Positions 10,356 through 21,177 of a stretch of 64,000 nt of DNA are shown here, in pieces (within the stretch, counting starts at the first letter, position 1; the number at the start of each line of letters is the position of its first letter). The notes under the pieces are model-generated. The model made no database searches. It was not told the origin of the DNA and saw only the letters and a list, made by a program, of their open reading frames with translations. The stretch lies in contig NC_053039.3 of the NCBI RefSeq assembly GCF_002575655.3, forward strand, positions 238,244,622 through 238,308,621. The letters run 5' to 3'. The translations under genes and the position numbers were made by a program. This DNA comes from Aegilops tauschii subsp. strangulata (Eukaryota > Streptophyta > Magnoliopsida > Poales > Poaceae).

Positions 10356-11345
10356 GGGCTCCTGGGTGAGCACAACCCACCAGGGCGCGCCCAGGTGGGT
10401 TGTGCCCACCTGGTGGCCCCACAGACCCTGATTCCGACTCTATAAAATCCCATATTTGGAGAAAAAATCAGGGAGAAAGTTTCATCGTGTTTCACGATAC
10501 GGAGCCGTCGCCACCTCCTGCTCTTCATCGGGAGGCTAGATCTGGAGTCCGTTTTGGGCTCCGGAGAGGGGGATCTTCGATCTTCGTCATCACCAACCCT
10601 TCCCCATCACCAATTCCATGATGCTCCCCACCGGGAGTGAGTAATTCCTTTGTAGGCTCACTGGTCGGTGAAGAGTTGTATGAGATTCATCATGTAATCG
10701 AGTTAGTTTTGTTAGGGCTTGATCCCTAGTATCCATTATGTTTTGAGGTTGATGTTGTTATGACATCGCCATGCTTAATGCTTGTCACTTTGGGCCCGGG
10801 TGCCATGATTTCAGAGCTGAACCGTTTATGATTTCACCATTATATCTATGTTCTAGATCCGATCTTGCAAATCATATTCACTTATTACGTGTTATGATCC
10901 GTAAACCCTGGGTGACAATAATCGGGATACTTTCCAGTGATGACCGTAGTTTTAGGAGTTCATGTATTCACGCTTTGTTCATGTTCTCTATTAAAAGGAG
11001 GCCTTAATACCCCTTAGTTTCCTTATGCACCCCGCTGCCATGGGAGGGTAGGGCAAAAGATGTCATGCAAGTTCTTTCCATAAGCACGTATGACTATTTA
11101 CGGCATACATGCCTACATTATATTTATGAACCGAAGCTAGTTTTCTATCGCCCTAGGTTATGACTGTTATATGATGAATATCATCCAAAGAATCTACCGA
11201 CCCAATGCCTACGAATTTCCTACATATTATTTTGCTAAGTTACTACTGTTGTTGTTATTGTTACAACTGCTACAAAATCATTGCTATCACTGTTACCGTT
11301 ACTATTGCTGTTACTACTACTATCAAAACTATCATATTACTGTGC
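10356..11345 (+). repeat. Gypsy-type LTR fragment, left part
   Basis: AT-rich, with runs of short trinucleotide-like words (TACTACTGTTGTTG) near 11240-11330. It continues without loss at 12861 after a solo LTR insertion. A Triticeae LTR with the ending GGCTCCCCTTGTGTCGAA is recognised; its true left terminus is missing, cut by the element ending at 10355. TGTGC at 11341-11345 is the left TSD of the insert. Confidence 0.6.
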
Positions 11346-12855
11346 TGAAAGGATCGAGATGGACCTAGAGGGGGGGGGGGTGAATAGGTACAATTACAAT
11401 TTTAATTATTACTTGGCAATTTTAGGCAATAATACGGAATATGAAGGTGAGCCTAACAATTGCAAGTGTAGTACTAAGTGCTAAGCAAGTAACACATGTA
11501 TGTAAGTAAGCAAGCACAAGATGATATAAGTAAGTGCTAAGAGACAAGTAACCACAAGTAGAGAGTTAGGGTTAGGAAAAACCGCAACTCCGGGAGACGA
11601 GGATGTATGCCGATGTTCACTTCCTTGGAGGGAAGCTACGTCACCGTTAGAGAGGTGGATGTTACCACGAAGGCACACCAACGCCACGAAGGCTCACCCT
11701 ATTCTCCCTTTGAGACAACACCACGGAGGCGTTTCTCAACCACTAGTGGTAGACCTTGGGGTGGTCTCCAAACCCTCACAAACTTTTCCGGGGGTAATCA
11801 CGAAGGTCGATTCCTCTCCGAAAGACTCATACCGCCTAGGAGTCTCCAACCTCCAAGAGTAACAAGAACGATGGGGAAAAGCTCAAGACTTGCTCAAATC
11901 ACGAATTCCTTTGGTGCCAAGAAGGAGTGGATCTATCACTTGATCGGACAACTTCTCTCAAATGCTCTCAAATCCCTTGGGGATCTAAGATTTGGTGTGG
12001 AGGAGTGAGAGAGAGAGTGAAATGTGTTCTAGGGCTTGTTCAAAGTGAGTGGTCAGCCCTCTCCCGTGGGGAAGAAGGGCTATATATAGTGTGAGAACAA
12101 ATATGGCTGTTGTAGTGTAAGTGAATGGGCAGGCCGGACATCCGGGCAAGGGGCCGGACATCCGGCCTGGCAAGGTGAGAGGAACAAAGCAGAAACAGAA
12201 CAGAAAAACAGAGGGGCCGGACATCCGGGGGCCAAGCCTGGACATCCGGCGTATCAGGAAGGCCCGGACATCCGGCAGATGGCCGGACATCCGCCACAAT
12301 CACTCCAAAGTTACAGAACCTCAGCTATTCCATGAGTAGTAGAGGCCGGACATCCGGGATAGGGCCTGGACATCCGGCGTATCAGGAAGTCCCGGACATC
12401 CGGGGAAAACTCGGACATCCGGCATGGAACCAGAAACCTTCTGGATATGAAAAGGGCTAAGCCCGGACATCCGGGGCACGAGCCGGATATCCGGGGAGCA
12501 GCCCGGACATCCGGCATGAGGCCCGGACATCCGGCACTCCCAGGGGCAGAACAAATCAGAGAGTAGTGATAGATCAAATGAGTTATGCAAAGGAGATATC
12601 ATGGAAAGAGCAAGTCTTTTACTAACCCAATCGATCCCCTCTTAATAGTGCGGGATCCTATACTCAAGGAAACAACATATAAAATCATTTTAATACTTCA
12701 TCCTTGAGTGAAACCACTTCGTATGCTCTTGATCCACACACTTTGATGAACCGGGGACCAACACCTGAGATTTAACTTGACAACCATTGTTAGTCCCCTG
12801 CATGTATATTGTCATCAACGTCAAAACATGATGTAAGGGCATGATTGCTCTTTCA
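11346..12855 (-). mobile_element. Solo LTR, 1510 bp, TSD TGTGC
   Basis: Perfect terminal inverted repeats TGAAAG...CTTTCA with identical 5-bp flanks TGTGC (11341-11345 and 12856-12860). The host LTR reads through when the insert is removed. Minus orientation is inferred from a TATA box (CTATATATAGCC on the minus strand, plus 12080-12090) and from LTR-like order: promoter-distal array, TATA, then the transcribed part with the CCTAGAGGGGG/TGAATAGG words near the 11346 end. Probably Copia, family not named. No internal region, so it is a product of LTR-LTR recombination. Confidence 0.85.
12133..12534 (-). repeat. Array of CCGGATGTCCGG palindromes in the U3 of the solo LTR
   Basis: Fourteen copies of the core GGACATCC/GGATATCC, most in the form CCGGACATCCGG, spaced irregularly by about 12 to 55 bp within 400 bp. 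In minus orientation the array lies just upstream of the TATA box at about 12085. One copy reads GGATATCC. A larger unit (CCGGCGTATCAGGAAG) occurs twice, near 12246 and 12375, so the array grew partly by duplication. Confidence 0.9.
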
Positions 12856-12860
12856 TGTGC

Positions 12861-12970
12861 TGCTGGTAACTTTGCAGCAGATATTTAATCTCTAGGTGTG
12901 GTTGAATTGACAACTCAACTGCTAATACTTGCAAATATTCGTTGGCTCCCCTTGTGTCGAATCTATAAAC
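12861..12970 (+). repeat. Gypsy-type LTR fragment, right part
   Basis: Continues the LTR of 10356-11345: GCAGCAGATATTTAATCTC, then GGTGTGGTTGAATTGACAAC and GGCTCCCCTTGTGTCGAATC. It is cut at 12970 by the Angela-type LTR that begins TGAAGGAAATATGCCC. Confidence 0.65.
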
Positions 12971-14019
12971 TGAAGGAAATATGCCCTAGAGGCAATAATA
13001 AAGTTGTTATTTTATATTTCCTTATTCATGATAAAAGTTTATTATTCATGCTAGAATTGTATTGATCGGGAACCTAAATACATGTGTGAATACATACACA
13101 AACACCGTGTCCCTAGTGAGCCTCTACTTGACTAGCTCGTTGATCAAAGATGGTTAAGATTTCCTAACCATGGATATGAGTAGTCATTTGATAACAGGAT
13201 CACATCATTAGGAGCATGATGTGATGGACAAGACCCATTCGTTAGCTTAGCATAATGATCGTTCAGTTTTATTGCTATTGCTTTCTTCATGTCAAATACA
13301 TATTCCTTTGACTATGACATTATGCAACTCCCGGATACCGGAGGAATGCCTTGTGTGCTATCAAACATCACAACATAACTGGGTGATTATAAAGATGCTC
13401 TACAGGTATCTCCGAAGGTGTTTGTTGAGTTGGCATAGATCGAGATTAGGATTTGTCACTCCGAGTATCGGAGAGGTATCTCTGGGCCCTCTCGGTAATA
13501 CACATCATAAGCTTGCAAGCAAATGACTAAGGAGTTAGTCACAAGGTGATGTATTACAAAATGAGTAAAGAGACTTGCCGGTAACGAGATTGAACTAGGT
13601 ATGAAGATACCAACGATCGAATCTCGGGCAAGTAACATGCCGATGGACAAAGGGAATTGCGTATGTTGTCATAACGGTTCGATCGATAAAGATCTTCGTA
13701 GAATATGTAGGAGCCAATATGAGCATCCAGGTTTCGCTATTGGTTATTGACCGGAGAGGTGTCTCTGTCATGCCTACATAGCTCTCGAACCCGTAGGGTC
13801 CGCACGCTTAACGTTCGTTGATGATATAGCATTATATGAGTTATGTGATTTGGTGACCGAATGTTGTTCGGAGTCCCGGATGAATTCGCGGACATGACGA
13901 GGAGTCTGGAAATGATCGAGAGGTAAAGATTGATATATAGGACAATGGTATTCGGACACCGGAAGAGTTCCCGAGAGTACCAGGTACATATCGGATCACC
14001 GGAAGGGGTTTCGGGCACC
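12971..14019 (+). repeat. Angela-type 5' LTR of element D, left part
   Basis: Starts TGAAGGAAATATGCCC and follows the same order of blocks as the LTR at 26436-28170. It is interrupted after GCACC (14015-14019) by the Athila-type element and resumes at 19949. Joined length about 1.75 kb, a normal Angela/WIS LTR. Confidence 0.88.
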
Positions 14020-15592
14020 TGCTACCTCTTGTGCTTGCGTTGGTTTTTCCCTTGGAGAGGAAAGGGTGATGCAGCAAAGTAGAGTAACTATTCCCCTCAG
14101 TTTTGAGAACCAAGGTATCAATCCAGTGGGAGACAACGCACAAGCCACCGAATACCTGCACAAGCAAACACCAACTTGCACCCAACGCGATAAAGGGGTT
14201 GTCAATCCCTTCACGGTTATTTGCAACATGAGATCTGATAGAGATGGATAAATGGTAAAGTAATGTTTTTGGTATTTTTGGTTTATGGAACAAAAAGTAA
14301 AAGATTGCAAAGAAACTAAATTGGAAACGGAAATTGTAGATCAGAAACTTATATGATGGAAAATAGACCCGGGGGCCATAGGTTTCACTATAGGCTCCTC
14401 TCAAGATAGAATTATTACGGTGGGTGAACAAATTACAGCCGAGCAATTGATAGAAAAGTGCAAAGTTATGACGATATCTAAGGCAATGATCATGAACATA
14501 GGCATCACGTCCGTGTCAAGTAGACCAAAATGATTCTTCATCTACTACTATTACTCCACACATCGACCGCTATCCAGCATGCATCTAGAGTATTAAGTTC
14601 ATAAAGAACGGAGTGACGCCTTAAGCAAGATGACATGATGTAGAGGAATTAACTCAAGCAATATGATGAAAACCCCATCTTTTTACCCTCGATGGAAACA
14701 ATACAATACGTGTCTTGCTGCCCCTGCTGTCACTGGGAAAGGACACCGCAAGATTGAACCCAAAGCTAAGCACTTCTCCCATTGCAAGAAAAACCAATCT
14801 AGTTGGCCAAACCAAATCGATAGTTCGAAGAGACTTGCAAAGATATCAAATCATGCATAAAAGAATTCAGAGGAGATTCAAATAATATGCATAGATAAGC
14901 TGATCGTAAATCCACAATTCATCGGATCTCGGCAAACACACCGCAAAAGAGTATTACATCGAATAGATCTCCAAGAACATTGAGGAGAACTTTGTATTGA
15001 GAATCAAAGAGAGAGAAGCCATATAGCTACTAGCTATGCACCCGTAGGTCTAAGGTAAACTACTCACGCTTCATCGGAGAGGCAATGGTGTTGATGTAGA
15101 AGCCCTCCGTGATCGAATCCCCCTCCGGCAGGATGCCGGAAAAGGCCCCAAGATGGGATCTCGCGGGTACATAAGGTTGCGGCGGTGGAAAAGTGGTTTC
15201 GTGGCTCCCTTGGAAGTTTTTGGGGTATATGAGAATATATAGGAGGAAGATCTAGGTCAGGGTGTCACCGAGGGGCCCACAAGGTTGGGGGGCGCGCCCT
15301 CCACCCTTGTGGCCGCCTCGTGGCTCTTCTGACTTGCACTCCAAGTCTCTTGGGTGTCTTCTGGTCCAAGAAAAATCATAGCAAAAGTTTTATTCCATTT
15401 GGACTCCGTTTGGTATTCCTTTTCTACGAAACTCTAAAACAAGGAAAAACAGAAACTGGCACTGGGCTCTAGGTTAATAGGTTAGTCCCAAAAATCATAT
15501 AAAATAGCATATTAATGCATATAAAACGTCCAAAACAGGTAATATAATAGCATGGAATAATCAAAAATTATAGATACGTTGGAGACGTATCA
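14020..15592 (-). repeat. 3' LTR of S1
   Basis: 1573 bp, collinear over its length with 18349-19943 and with 61895-63464. Minus strand reads TGATACGTCTCCAACGTATC at the start. It lacks a short segment near 15290 that the 5' LTR has near 19620-19640 (a duplicated GGCGCGCCCT-type word). Confidence 0.85.
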
Positions 15593-16744
15593 AGCATCCC
15601 CAAGCTTAATTCCTGCTCGTCCTCGAGTAGGTAAATGATAAAAACAGAATTTTTGATGTGGAATGCTACCTAACATATGTATCCATGTAATTCTCTTTAT
15701 TCAGATCTGTAAGATTCGAAACAAAAGTTTAATATTGACATAAAAACAATAATACTTCAAGCATACTAAGAAAATAATTATGTCTTCTCAAAATAATATG
15801 GCCAAAGAAAGCTTATCCTACAAAATCATTTAGTCTGGCTATGCTCTGTCTTCGTCACACAAAACATTTAAATAACGCACAACCCCGATGACAAGCGAAA
15901 CAATTGTTTCATACTTTTGATATTCTCAAACCTTTTCAAGTTTCACGCAATACATGAGCGTGAGCCATGGACATAGCACTATAGGTGGAATAGACGGTGG
16001 TTGTGGAGAAGACAAAAAGAAGGAGATAGTCTCACATCAACTAGGCGTATCAACGGGCTATGGAGATGCCCATTAATAGATATCAATGTGAGTGAGGAGG
16101 GATTGCCATGCAACGGATGCACTAGAGCTATAAGTTTATGAAAGCTGAAAAAGAAAACTAAGTGGGTGTTCATCCAACTTGCTTGCTCATCAAGACATAG
16201 GGCGTTTTGAGGAAGCCCATCGTTGGAATGTACAAGCCAAGTTCTATAATGAAAAATTCCCACTAGTATATGAAAGTGATATCATGGGAGACTCTCTATC
16301 ATGAAGATCATGGTGCTACTTTGAAGCACAAGTGTGGCAAAAAGGATAGAACATTGTCCCTTCTCTTTTTTTCTCACATTTTTTTCTTTCTTTTTTTTCT
16401 CTTTTTTTGGGCCTTCTCCTTTTTTTATTTGTTCTTTCTCTCCTGTTTTTATTTCCTCACATGGGACAATGCTCTAATAATGAAGATCATCACACTTCTA
16501 TTTACTTACAACTCAAAATTTACAACTCGATACTAGAACAAAAATATGACTCTATGTGAATGCCTTCGGTGGTGTACCGGGATGTGCAATGAATGAAGAG
16601 TGACATGTATAAAAAATGATGAACGGTGGCTTTGCCACAAATACGATGTCAACTACATGATCATGCAAAGCAATATGACAATGATGATGTATGTCATAAT
16701 AAACGGAATGGTGGAAAATTGCATGGCAATGTATCTCAGAATGG
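15593..16744 (-). other. S1 interior downstream of gag
   Basis: AT-rich, no coding frame. A T-rich tract lies at 16366-16450. AGCATCCCCAAGCTTAATTC next to the LTR (minus: purine-rich GGGGATGCT) is the polypurine tract region. The same sequence reappears at 63465-64000. Confidence 0.6.
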
Positions 16745-18047
16745 CTATGTAAATGCCGAAAACAAAGATTCAATAGGAGTTATATCAATCACTTTAAGAT
16801 CTTCATCATTATTTTCACGGAAACTAGAAGAACACGCTTTTATAAACCAATATTTCTTAGCACGCATCTTAGCGGTTCTTTCTTTGCACTCATAAATGGA
16901 AATTCTCATGGCTTTGAGAGACTTATTGATATCATGCTTAGGTGGAATACATCTAAGTTTCATAGAATCAATATCAAGAGAAATTATATCCATGTTCCTA
17001 GCCAAATCATCGATCTTAAGCAACTTTTCTTCAATCAAAGCATTGAAATTCTTTTGCGAACTTATAAATTCTTTAACACTATTCTCAAAATCAGAGGGCA
17101 TATTATTATAATTTCCATGAGAATTGTTGTAGGAATTACCATAATTATTAGAGGAATTACTAGGAAACGGCCTAGGATTAAAATTACCTCTATACGCGTT
17201 ATTACCAAAAAAAAATCCTACCAACCAAATTCACATCCATAGATTCATTATTGTTTTCAATAAAAGTAGACAAAGGAATATCATTAGGATCGATAGGAGC
17301 ACTCTTGCTAGCAAATAATTTCATAATTTCATCCATCTTTCCGCTCAAAACATTAATTTCTTCAATCGCATGCACCTTTTTACTAGCGGAAGATCTTTCG
17401 GTATGCCATTGAGAATAATTAACCATAATATTATCTAGGAGTTTAGTAGCTTCTCCTAAAGTAATTTCCATAAAAGTGCCTCCCACGGCCGAGTCTAAAA
17501 GATTTCTAGAAGCAAAATTCAATCCGGCATAAAAAATTTGTATAATCATCCACAAATTCAAACCATGAGTAGGGCAATTTCTAATCATTAATTTCATCCT
17601 CTCCCAAGATTGTGCAACATATTCATGACCAAGTTGCTTAAAATTTATAATATCGTTCCTAAGGGAGATGATCTTAGCGGGAGGAAAATACTTGGAAATA
17701 AAAACATCTTTACACTTGTTCCATGAATCAATACTATTTTTAGGTAAAGATGAAAACCAAGTTTTAGCGTGATCCCTAAGCGAGAACGGAAATAGCTTCA
17801 ATTTAACAATATCATTTTCCACATGTTTTTTCTTTTGCATATCGCACAAATCAACAAAATTATTAAGATGGGATGCGGCATCTTCACTGGGAAGGCCGAA
17901 AAATTGATCTTTCATAACAAGACTCAGCAAAGCGGTATTAATTTCACAAGATTCCGCACTAGCATCTAGAGCAATCAGAGTACTAATAAAATCATTGTTG
18001 TTGGTATTGGAAAAGTCACACAATTTGGTATTATCTTTAGCCATCAT
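16745..18047 (-). pseudogene. Athila-type gag of S1
   Basis: Start ATG at 18047 (MMAKDNTKLCDF). The first frame runs to 17202 and contains the retrotransposon gag core: AASHLNNFVDLCDM, then LKLFPFSLRDHAKTWFSSLP, KCKDVFISKYFPPAK, RNDIINFKQLGHEYVAQSWE and RMKLMIRNCPTHGL, the classic pattern of PF03732 in Athila elements. A run of A's at about 17208-17218 shifts the frame by one; the rest (GNNAYRGNFNPRPF onward, Asn-rich, then a helical segment with KNFNALIEEKLLKIDDLARN) continues to 16745. The gag core is well kept, which suggests mobility in trans not long ago. The product would be the capsid precursor. No zinc knuckle or protease follows. Confidence 0.8.
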
Positions 18048-18249
18048 GACAAAGCAAGCAATCGAACACACGAGCACACAAGAAGCGAACGAAAGAGACG
18101 AACGGAAAAAGGGCGAAGAAAAGGCGAATCTTTTCAAAAATCGTTTTAGAAGGCGGGGAGAGGAAAACAAGAGGCGAATGGAAAATAATGTAATGCGATG
18201 GATGAGAGTTTATGATGGGTGCTTGGTATGTCTTGGCTTGGCGTAGATC

Positions 18250-18337
18250 TCCCCGGCAACGGCGCCAGAAATTGGCAAGTTGACGGGAGATTAAATCTTG
18301 ACTTGACTTGGCGTAAATCTCCCCGGCAACGGCGCCA
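18250..18337 (-). promoter_or_regulatory. Duplicated tRNA-Asp-type primer binding site of S1
   Basis: TGGCGCCGTTGCCGGGGA (minus) occurs twice, at 18320-18337 and 18250-18267, 70 bp apart, each followed by GATxTACGCCAAG. The proximal one is 11 bp from the LTR end at 18349. This 18-mer is the Athila-lineage primer site for tRNA-Asp (established knowledge). Confidence 0.85.
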
Positions 18338-18348
18338 TAAATTCTTCC

Positions 18349-19943
18349 TGCTACCTCTTGAGCTTGCGTTGGTTTTTCCCTTGAAGAGGAAAGGGTGATG
18401 CAGCAAAGTAGAGTAAGTATTTCCCTCGGTTTTGAGAACCAAGGTATCAATCCAGTAGGAGACAACACACAAGCCACCGAATACCTGCACAAACGAACAC
18501 CAACTTGCACCCAACGCGATAAAGGGGTTGTCAATCCCTTCACGGTTATTTGGAATGTGAGATCTGATAGAGATGGATAAACGGTAAAGTAATGTTTTTG
18601 GTATTTTTGGTTTATGGAACAGAAAGTAAAAGATTGCAAAGAAAGTAAATCGAAAACGGAAATTGTAGATCGGAAACTTATATGATGGAAAATAGACCCG
18701 GGGGCCATATGTTTCACTAGAGGCTTCTCTCAAGATAGAAATTATTATGGTGGGTGAACAAATTACTGCCGAGCAATTGATAGGAAAGCGCAAAGTTATG
18801 ACAATATCTAAGGCAATGATCATGAACATAGGCATCACATCCGTGTCAAGTAGACCGAAATGATTCTGCATCTACTACTCTTACTCCACACATCGACCGC
18901 TATACAGCATGCACCTAGAGTATTAAGTTCATAAAGAATGGAGTAACGCCTTAAGCAAGATGACATGATGTAGAGGAATTAACTCAAGCAATATGAGGAA
19001 AACCCCATCTTTTTACCCTCGATGGCAACAATACAATATGTTCCTTGCTGCCCTTGTTGTCACTGGGAAAGGACACCGCAAGATTGAACCCAAAGCTAAG
19101 CACTTCTCCCATTACAAGAAAAACCAATCTAGTTGGCCAAACCAAATCGATAGTTCGAAGAGACTTGCAAAGATATCAAATCATGCATAAAAGAATTCAG
19201 AGGAGATTCAAATAATATTCATAGACAAGCTGATCGTAAATCGACAATTCATCGGATCTCGGCAAACATACCGCAAAAGAGTAATACATCGAATAGATCT
19301 CCAAGAACATCAAGTAGAACTTTGTATTGAGAATCAACGAGAGAGAAGAAGCCATCTAGCTACTAGCTATGGACCCGTAGGTCTGAGGTAAACTACTCAC
19401 GCTTCATCGGAGAGGCAATGGTGTTGATGTAGAAGCCCTCCATGATCGAATCCCCCTCCGGCAGCATGCCGGAAAAGGCCCAAGATGGGATCCCATAGGT
19501 ACAGAAGGTCGCAACGGTGGAAAAGTGCTTTCGTGGCTCCCCTGTAAGTTTTTGGGGTATATGAGAATATATAGGAGGAAGATCTAGGTCAGGGGGTCAC
19601 CGAGGGGCCCACAAGGTTGGGGGCACACCCTACCCCCATGGGCGCGCCCTCCACCCTTGTGGCTGCCTCGTGGCTCTTCTGACTTGCACTCCAAGTCTCC
19701 TGGGTGTCTTCTGGTCCAAGAAAAATCATCGTGAAAGTTTTATTCCGTTTGGACTCCATTTGGTATTCCTTTTCTGCGAAACTCTAAAACAAGGAAAAAA
19801 CAGAAACTGGCACTGGGCTCTAGGTTAATAGGTTAGTCCCAAAAATCATATAAAATAGCATATTAATGCATATAAAACATCGAAAATAGATAATATAATA
19901 GCATGGAACAATAAAAAATTATAGATATGTTGGAGACATATCA
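18349..19943 (-). repeat. 5' LTR of S1
   Basis: 1595 bp, minus strand, starts TGATATGTCTCCAACATATC and ends GAGGTAGCA. Promoter elements were not resolved with confidence, though TATATTCTCATATACC (minus, near 19556-19571) is a candidate. Confidence 0.85.
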
Positions 19944-19948
19944 GCACC

Positions 19949-20650
19949 CCGGTAAAAGATATGGGCCTTATGGGCCAAGAGGGGAAACACACCAGCCACA
20001 AGGGGCTGGTGCGCCCCCCATATGGGCCGACCAAGGTGGAGAAGGAAAGGGGAAGGAGGAAAGGAAAGAAAGGGAATATGATTCCCACTTCCTTCTCTCT
20101 CCCCCCTCTTTCCTTCCCCCTCCGATATATATGGGAGGGGGCCGCGGCTTGGGAGGAGCCCAAGTAGGATTTGGTCCTACTTGAGGTGCCTCCTGGCCTC
20201 TCCCCTACCCCTCCCACCTTTATATATGTGGGAGGGGGGCGCCCTAGCACAACTAGACAATTGTTTAGCCGTGTGCGGCGCACCATTTACACCCTCGGTC
20301 ATATTTTCGTAGTGTTTAGGCGAAGCCCTGCGAGAATCACTTCACCATCACCGTCACCACGCCGTCATGCTGATGGAACTCATCTACTACCTCATTGTCT
20401 TGCTGGATCAAGAAGGCGAGGGACGTCACCGAGCTGAACGTGTGTAGAACACGGAGGTGCGGTGCGTTCGGTACTTGATCGATTGAAGCGGGAAGAAGTT
20501 TGACTACATCAACCGCATTAAGAAACGCTTCCACTTACGGTCTACGAGGATACGTAGACACACTCTCCCCCTCGTTGCTATGCATATCCATGGATAGATC
20601 ATTGCATGTGCGTAGAATTTTTTTTGTTTTCCATGCAACGATTCCCAACA
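19949..20650 (+). repeat. Angela-type 5' LTR of element D, right part
   Basis: Resumes after the second GCACC copy and ends GCAACGATTCCCAACA at 20650. Contains a hairpin (CAAGTAGGA/TCCTACTTG, 20160-20183) and a TATA box (TTTATATATG, about 20219-20228). Confidence 0.88.
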
Positions 20651-21177
20651 TTGCATCAAGAGCCAGGTCTATGCGTAGATGATATGCACGAGTAGAACAC
20701 AAAGAAGTTGTGGGCGGTGATGTTCATACTGCTTACCATCAATGTCTTATTTTGATTCGGCGGCATTGTGGGATGAAGCGGCCTGGACCAACCTTACATG
20801 TCCACGCACATGAGACCGGTTCCACCGACTGACATGCAACTAGTTTTGCATAAAGGTGGATGGCGGGTGTCTGTTTCTCCTACTTTAGTTGAATCGAATT
20901 TGACTGCGGCCGGTCCTTGAAGAAGGTTAAAACAACAAACTTGATAGTTCACCGTTGTGGTTTTTGCCGTATGTAAGAACGGTTCTTGCTAGAAACCCGT
21001 AGCAGCCACGTAAAACTTGCAACAACATAGTAGAGAACGTCTAACTTGTTTTTGCAGGGTATGTTCTGATGTGATATACGTTATTGTATGAGATGATCAT
21101 GTTTTGTAAGATATCAGGCAACTGGCAGGAGCCTTATGGTTGTCTCTTTATTGTATGAAATGCAGATGCCATGTAAT
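20651..21177 (+). other. Leader of Angela element D, with primer site
   Basis: TTGCATCAAGAGCC right after the LTR is a degraded initiator-Met tRNA primer site (consensus TGGTATCAGAGC). The next 500 bp match the leader at 28171-28700 of element E. At 21178 it is cut by the 3' LTR of element C; GTAAT (21173-21177) is the expected left TSD of C. The coding region of D is not in the window. Confidence 0.8.

Larger units (their letters stand above)
14020..19943 (-). mobile_element. Athila-type Gypsy element, gag-only (S1), TSD GCACC
   Basis: Two LTRs (14020-15592 and 18349-19943) that begin TGATACGTCTCC-like and end GAGGTAGCA on the minus strand, flanked by GCACC at 14015-14019 and 19944-19948. 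The interior is only 2.76 kb: primer binding sites next to the right-hand (5') LTR, a gag with one frameshift, then AT-rich non-coding DNA. No protease, RT or integrase is present, so it is non-autonomous. The tRNA-Asp-type primer site and the gag place it in the Athila lineage, which includes Sabrina; the family name is tentative. It is inserted in the 5' LTR of Angela element D. A second member of the family starts at 61895. Confidence 0.88.

Noticed and set aside
12133..12534. CRISPR-like array
   Set aside because: The 12-bp palindromic unit with spacers from a few to about 50 bp, inside a plant LTR with TATA box and TSD, is a promoter repeat, not repeat-spacer units of constant size; no cas genes.
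16366..16450. Poly-T tract as an RNA polymerase III terminator or SINE tail
   Set aside because: It is an AT-rich part of the S1 interior and no SINE head is found next to it.
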